Below, one piece after another: positions 60,346 to 64,000 of a stretch of DNA of 64,000 nucleotides. The position numbers and the translations under genes are program-made. The notes under the pieces are model-generated. The model saw only the letters and a list, made by a program, of their open reading frames with translations. It was not told the origin of the DNA and ran no database searches. How positions within the stretch are numbered: position 1 is the first letter of the stretch; every line of letters begins with the position of its first letter. This DNA is from Balanoglossus misakiensis (lineage: Eukaryota > Hemichordata): the NCBI GenBank assembly GCA_040954595.2, contig CM082585.2:2666001-2730000 (forward strand), given 5' to 3'.

Positions 60346-60580
60346 ACCATGTGTTTTTTATTTTTTCTAAAAATGACGTTTTTTGGTCAAAAATGGTCCA
60401 AAAGGCAATTTTGTGTTGTTTTGGGTCAATCTGACTGCTTTTTTCGTATTATTCACCAAATTTTACATAATAATAAACATATAATAGGTCATCAGATCTC
60501 AGAATGTGACGAAAACATTGTTTTTTTTTATTTTTTCTAAAAATGACCCTTTTGGGTTAAAAATGGCCAAAATGACTGAC
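60346..60580. repeat. Degenerate two-copy tandem repeat
   Basis: TTTATTTTTTCTAAAAATGAC followed by a GGTCAAAAATGG-like segment occurs at about 60355 and again about 172 bp later at 60527, with divergence. Confidence 0.55.
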
Positions 60581-60841
60581 TTTTATGGAATCAGCACCAT
60601 TTTTTTACATATAATTGACTTCTCAAACCTTCCTTACCAAAAATTCTGATTAACGGCACCTATCTCCTAGGGTAGGAGCTTTATGGTAAATGAGGCTGAA
60701 AGTTTGTTTCTATGTGGAACAGAATATGAGATACTGACTGGGTTTCAAATCAACACCATAGAAAATGAAAATATAAATGACTTATGTGATATGTATGAAA
60801 GCCCGTTAGGGACATTTCGTAAAGCAAAAATTTTTTTTTAT

Positions 60842-61164
60842 CTCGTGAGCACGAGATACTAAGTCGTGGGCACGAGATGCTAAGTCGTGAGCACGAGATA
60901 CTAAGTCGTGAGCGCGAGATACTAAGTCGTGCGCACGAGATACTAAGTCGTGAGCACGAGATACTAAGTCGTGCGCACGAGATACTAAGTCGTGAGAGCA
61001 AGATACTAAGTCGTGAGCGCGAGATACTAAGTCGTGCGCACGAGATGCTAAGTCGTGAGCACGAGATACTAAGTCGTGAGCCCGAGATACTAAGTCGTGC
61101 GCACGAGATACTAAGTCGTGAGCACGAGATACTAAGTCGTGCGCACGAGATAATTATCTCGTGG
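60842..61164. repeat. 15-unit, 21-bp palindromic tandem array
   Basis: The unit is CGTGAGCACGAGATACTAAGT (21 bp), repeated 15 times with substitutions confined largely to the centre (CGTGAGCAC, CGTGCGCAC, CGTGAGCGC). Each unit joined to its neighbour contains the inverted pair TCGTG/CACGA. As 21 is a multiple of 3, both strands stay open: plus reads heptads of the form EHEILSR, minus SRLSISC. Both flanks carry CTCGTG-CACGA words too (right flank ATAATTATCTCGTGGTCACG). Confidence 0.95.
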
Positions 61165-61518
61165 TCACGAAATTATATCGCATCTTATTGCAATGAACCT
61201 AAGGAGTCAAAAGCTTAACTGATCAACGCGGGAGGTTACGTGGCCAGAAAGTTTAATTATTATGTACATCACATTCAATGTCACCAGAAAGTCACTGCTA
61301 AATTTCAGACTAAAGGCTTTCCAGATCTGAGTCTCGAGCATTTCATCACTATGTTTTGAATAGTGGGTAATAGTTCCTTTATATTTCAACATGGGTTTCA
61401 ACTATTGTGTAATGTTGGCTTTGAAAACAAATATCACGATTTTATTCTGAGCTTGTGAAATTTAAAGAGAATATTGTACAAGAATGGATTGTACAGACGA
61501 AAACACCAGTCTTTAAAA

Positions 61519-62640
61519 TCACGGCAAAATAGAAAGCGTGATGGCTAATTTGCGTTTGGGAACTTGATGGTAGGTGTGTGCGATGCCCTGCAAAGTTAAA
61601 CATAAAGACAGATGGTGAACCACTTGCCCGTCAAAACCATTCAACTCATGTAGCAGGCGAACTGCATTAAGGTAGATTTTCAAGGTACCAACATTTCTAA
61701 TTGTTGCCGATAAACACTGAACGAACAAAGCTAAACTGGTTGTGGAGGCAGGAACTGGCTTCAAACCAATGAAAATGCAAAACAGGAAGTAAGTCTTCCA
61801 CTGCGAGTGAAAATTTGAAATTGTCCCATGTGCATAAGCAGCAGAAATGGTAGAGGTCCACTTTCGGTGGAATATTCTTAATCCTTTGTTGAAGGCTTCT
61901 GCTCCTGTGAAAAATGGAGAAAATACCAGTCATGAGTGAAATTGAATAATGTGCTGTCGACGTACTTTTCTGTCAATTGTTTAGCCCCTGTCAATTCTAT
62001 GAATTTGACATGGCTACGATCATCGGTGTCCCAACGGCTGAGTATGTCTGATGTCTGCAATACGATTAGAAGGGCCGCTGACATGTACTGCCTTGATTTG
62101 AAACTGATATTGGGAAGCAACGAACCATATTTCCCTTGCGCATTTTAACATCTCTAGTACGACCGGAGTTAAGGACGTGAACAGTGGCTTCGTTATCACA
62201 CTGAATGATAAATTGTCTGCCCATTAGTTGAGTGGCCCACAGTTTACATGCAACCATTACAGTCAAGAATTCTAGAATGCTGATGTGGTATTCTTTTTCA
62301 CGAATGGTTTGGGGAAATTGGCAATGGAAATACTCATCCAGAAAGGTGCCACCGGCCCCTAGTAAGCATGCATCTGTGGTGAGAAATTGGTCTGGGAACC
62401 CCCAATCCCCAGTGGGTAACATTGATATACCATTGAAATGCTCTAGGTATGAGGTCCACCACAGAATATCTTTTTTGAACTCGGCATTGATATGGAAACG
62501 ATGATGTTGACGTCGCAGCGTGCGCAACTTGTCTAATAACCGTGAGATAAAGACATGCCTGGCCTGACGCAACCTGCCAGAAAGGCCAGTTTACCGATAA
62601 GGGACTGTTGTCTAATTTGCGTCTGTACATTTATTTATAC
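61519..62640 (-). mobile_element. Degenerate tyrosine-recombinase (DIRS-like) retrotransposon
   Basis: Minus frame 62572-62066 reads ARHVFISRLLDKLRTL, HHRFHINAEFKKDILWW, EHFNGIS, TDACLLGAGG and IQCDNEATVHVLNSGRT, an RNase H-like domain in the style of DIRS elements. Downstream, 61519-61830 in another frame reads PVPASTTSLALFVQCLS, ATIRNVGTLKIYLNAV and GFDGQVVHHLSLCL, a core-binding domain of a tyrosine recombinase. Frameshifts and stops separate the parts and the catalytic recombinase domain is not seen. The order RNase H then recombinase is the DIRS layout. Dead copy. Confidence 0.75.
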
Positions 62641-63110
62641 TCTGACAGTGAGCATAATAAGGCAGCGCCTGCTAAGGTCAAGTTGCCACGTACACTTTTA
62701 ATTAGCATAGGTAATGGTCATGATAACTTCATTTTCAGCACTGACAAACTGTGTTATGTGAAATTCATGTCTATTTCGTGTTGATGGCTTGTGTACACAA
62801 GGGTTAACAGCAATCAGCAATTGATTGTATGAAGGGTATGATGATTGGTTTACAAATGTAAATGGTATAATAATGGGCAACATATTTGGAAGGTTTTAAT
62901 AAACAATTAACAAATGTGATGATGGATTGTGGTAAAATTGAGTGTACACAGATTATAATGGGCTAAACAATGAGTATAACTATTCTCTTTTATTAGACCG
63001 TTTCCTAGACAACCACATGGGGAGGTACTGTTTAGTTTCTTCTAGTTTCTGCTGTGGCCCACTCATAGTCATGTCAATAGTATTGAATTGCCGACCCAGA
63101 AAAGTCTAAG
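62641..63110. other. Non-coding interval
   Basis: AT-rich with no supported feature. Confidence 0.45.
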
Positions 63111-63122
63111 CAGGAAAGAAAA

Positions 63123-63818
63123 TGCATCAAATCAGTAATTACTGACAACAATGAAATTCTCGCTGACATTACTGATATAATCTCAGAAGCTCATACATTT
63201 TACTCTAAGCTTTATAACAATGAGCCTTGTGATCTTGCACTTCAAAATACTTCCCTTGGTTACATCACAAATACTGTTTCTGATGAGGAGTGCGCTGCCG
63301 CCGATTCAGAGTTTTCGGTAGAAGAGGTGACTTTTGCCCTCTCTAAATGTATTCATAATAAAAGCCCAGGCGCTGATGGTTTACCGTACGAGTTTTATCT
63401 TCACTTTTGGGAAGATATCAAAGATGATTTGCTTGACATTTTCAACTGTATTTTCTCCAATAACATTCTCCCCGATGAGTGGAAAACTGGGCTTATTACT
63501 TCAATCCCTAAAGCAGACAGTGACCCCCGTTACATTAAAAATTGGCGCCCTATAACCCTCCTCAACTGTGATTACAAAATTATTGCTAAAACACTCGCCA
63601 TAAGGCTCGATAGAATTATGCCCTCAATTGTCAGCCCGGATCAAACTTGCTGTGTCCCAGGTCGTGACATTGTGGACAATGTTTTCTGTATGAGAGATCT
63701 CATTCATCATGTTGAATCCAGTAACTGTCCAGGTGCCATTCTGAAATTTGATCAGATGAAAGCCTTTGATCGTGTTGATCACAAGTATCTGCTTAACACA
63801 CTGAGGGCGTTCAGGTTC
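63123..63818 (+). mobile_element. L1/Tx1-like LINE reverse transcriptase fragment
   Basis: One open frame: ITDNNEILADITDIISEAHT, FSVEEVTFALSKC, NKSPGADGLPYEFYLHFW, LPDEWKTGLITSIPKAD, NWRPITLLNCDYKIIAKTLA, RLDRIMPSIVSPDQTCCVPGR and LKFDQMKAFDRVDHKYLL. These are RT blocks 0-3 of the L1/Tx1 group. The catalytic YxDD block is absent because an LTR interrupts the element at about 63819. The 5' edge is not defined. Confidence 0.85.
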
Positions 63819-63946
63819 TGTGATATATATTGCCTAAACAATGACGTATGCATTACCCATCATGCCCTTCGATATTGTAGTACACATATTATGGTCTGTA
63901 CTTTCCGAGTATTCTTCAGTGTTAGAGTTTGTCAATAAACATCACA
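63819..63946 (+). mobile_element. Short LTR inserted in the LINE
   Basis: Starting at TGTGATATAT and ending AACATCACA, it contains a poly(A) signal-like AATAAA (63935). The right edge is fixed by the primer binding site; the left edge by where LINE similarity stops. Confidence 0.6.
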
Positions 63947-63964
63947 TGGTGTCAGAAGTGGGAT
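63947..63964 (+). promoter_or_regulatory. Primer binding site, tRNA-Leu-like
   Basis: TGGTGTCAGAAGTGGGAT directly after the LTR's CA end is complementary to the 3' end of animal tRNA-Leu as I recall it. It marks the start of an LTR retrotransposon body that continues beyond the window. Confidence 0.75.
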
Positions 63965-64000
63965 CGCCATAAAAAAAAAAAACACCCACACGAGCCTCTA

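Noticed and set aside
60877-61218. 113-residue heptad-repeat protein
   Set aside because: It is the translation of a 21-bp tandem array, and both strands are open for the same reason.

Overview
The window is intron-containing eukaryotic DNA, almost certainly from a marine invertebrate animal. Evidence: spliced genes with GT-AG introns, an ANK-Roc-COR-Death protein of a type expanded in invertebrate deuterostomes and lophotrochozoans, and a dense mix of LINEs, Ty3-like and tyrosine-recombinase retrotransposons, long-TIR DNA transposons and foldback MITEs. I cannot name the species; hemichordate, amphioxus or lophotrochozoan are all possible. No rRNA, tRNA or CRISPR was recognised.

Layout. 1-4.3 kb (+): a decaying SAP-domain gene. 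5.6-6.35 kb: a small DNA transposon with 31-bp TIRs. 6.6-10.35 kb (+): an 11-exon transposase-like gene whose exons join in phase except for one single-base frameshift. 12.5-13.0 kb (-): a Ty3-like RNase H relic. 13.5-16.1 kb: MITEs and a 169-bp tandem duplication. 17.3-24.5 kb (-): the Roc, COR and Death part of an ankyrin-repeat ROCO protein, with one frameshift in the last exon. 25.8-29.2 kb (-): fourteen tandem ankyrin exons, one repeat per exon, feeding into that gene.

27.8-51.8 kb is a direct segmental duplication of about 7 kb. It contains upstream ankyrin exons (-) and a small plus-strand gene for a putative single-pass membrane protein. Copy 1 carries a 4.0-kb LINE with an intact 1173-residue ORF2; copy 2 keeps the empty site. 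Copy 2 carries a 4.5-kb long-TIR transposon that splits an ankyrin exon (5-bp duplication) and a 1.5-kb insertion with internal 239-bp repeats. A second copy of the long-TIR transposon lies inverted at 52.2-56.5 kb, in the last intron of the membrane-protein gene. This transposon carries a two-finger C2H2 ORF and a second convergent exon, and each TIR contains a splice donor.

56.7-64 kb: the membrane-protein terminal exon, then LINE 3' tails, a TTAA-type MITE, a striking 15-unit 21-bp palindromic array, a degenerate tyrosine-recombinase retrotransposon (-), and a Tx1/L1-like LINE interrupted by an LTR with a tRNA-Leu-like primer binding site at the window edge.

The most interesting parts are the long-TIR element with cargo and splice signals, the recent filled/empty insertion sites, and the ankyrin exon array caught in the act of expanding.
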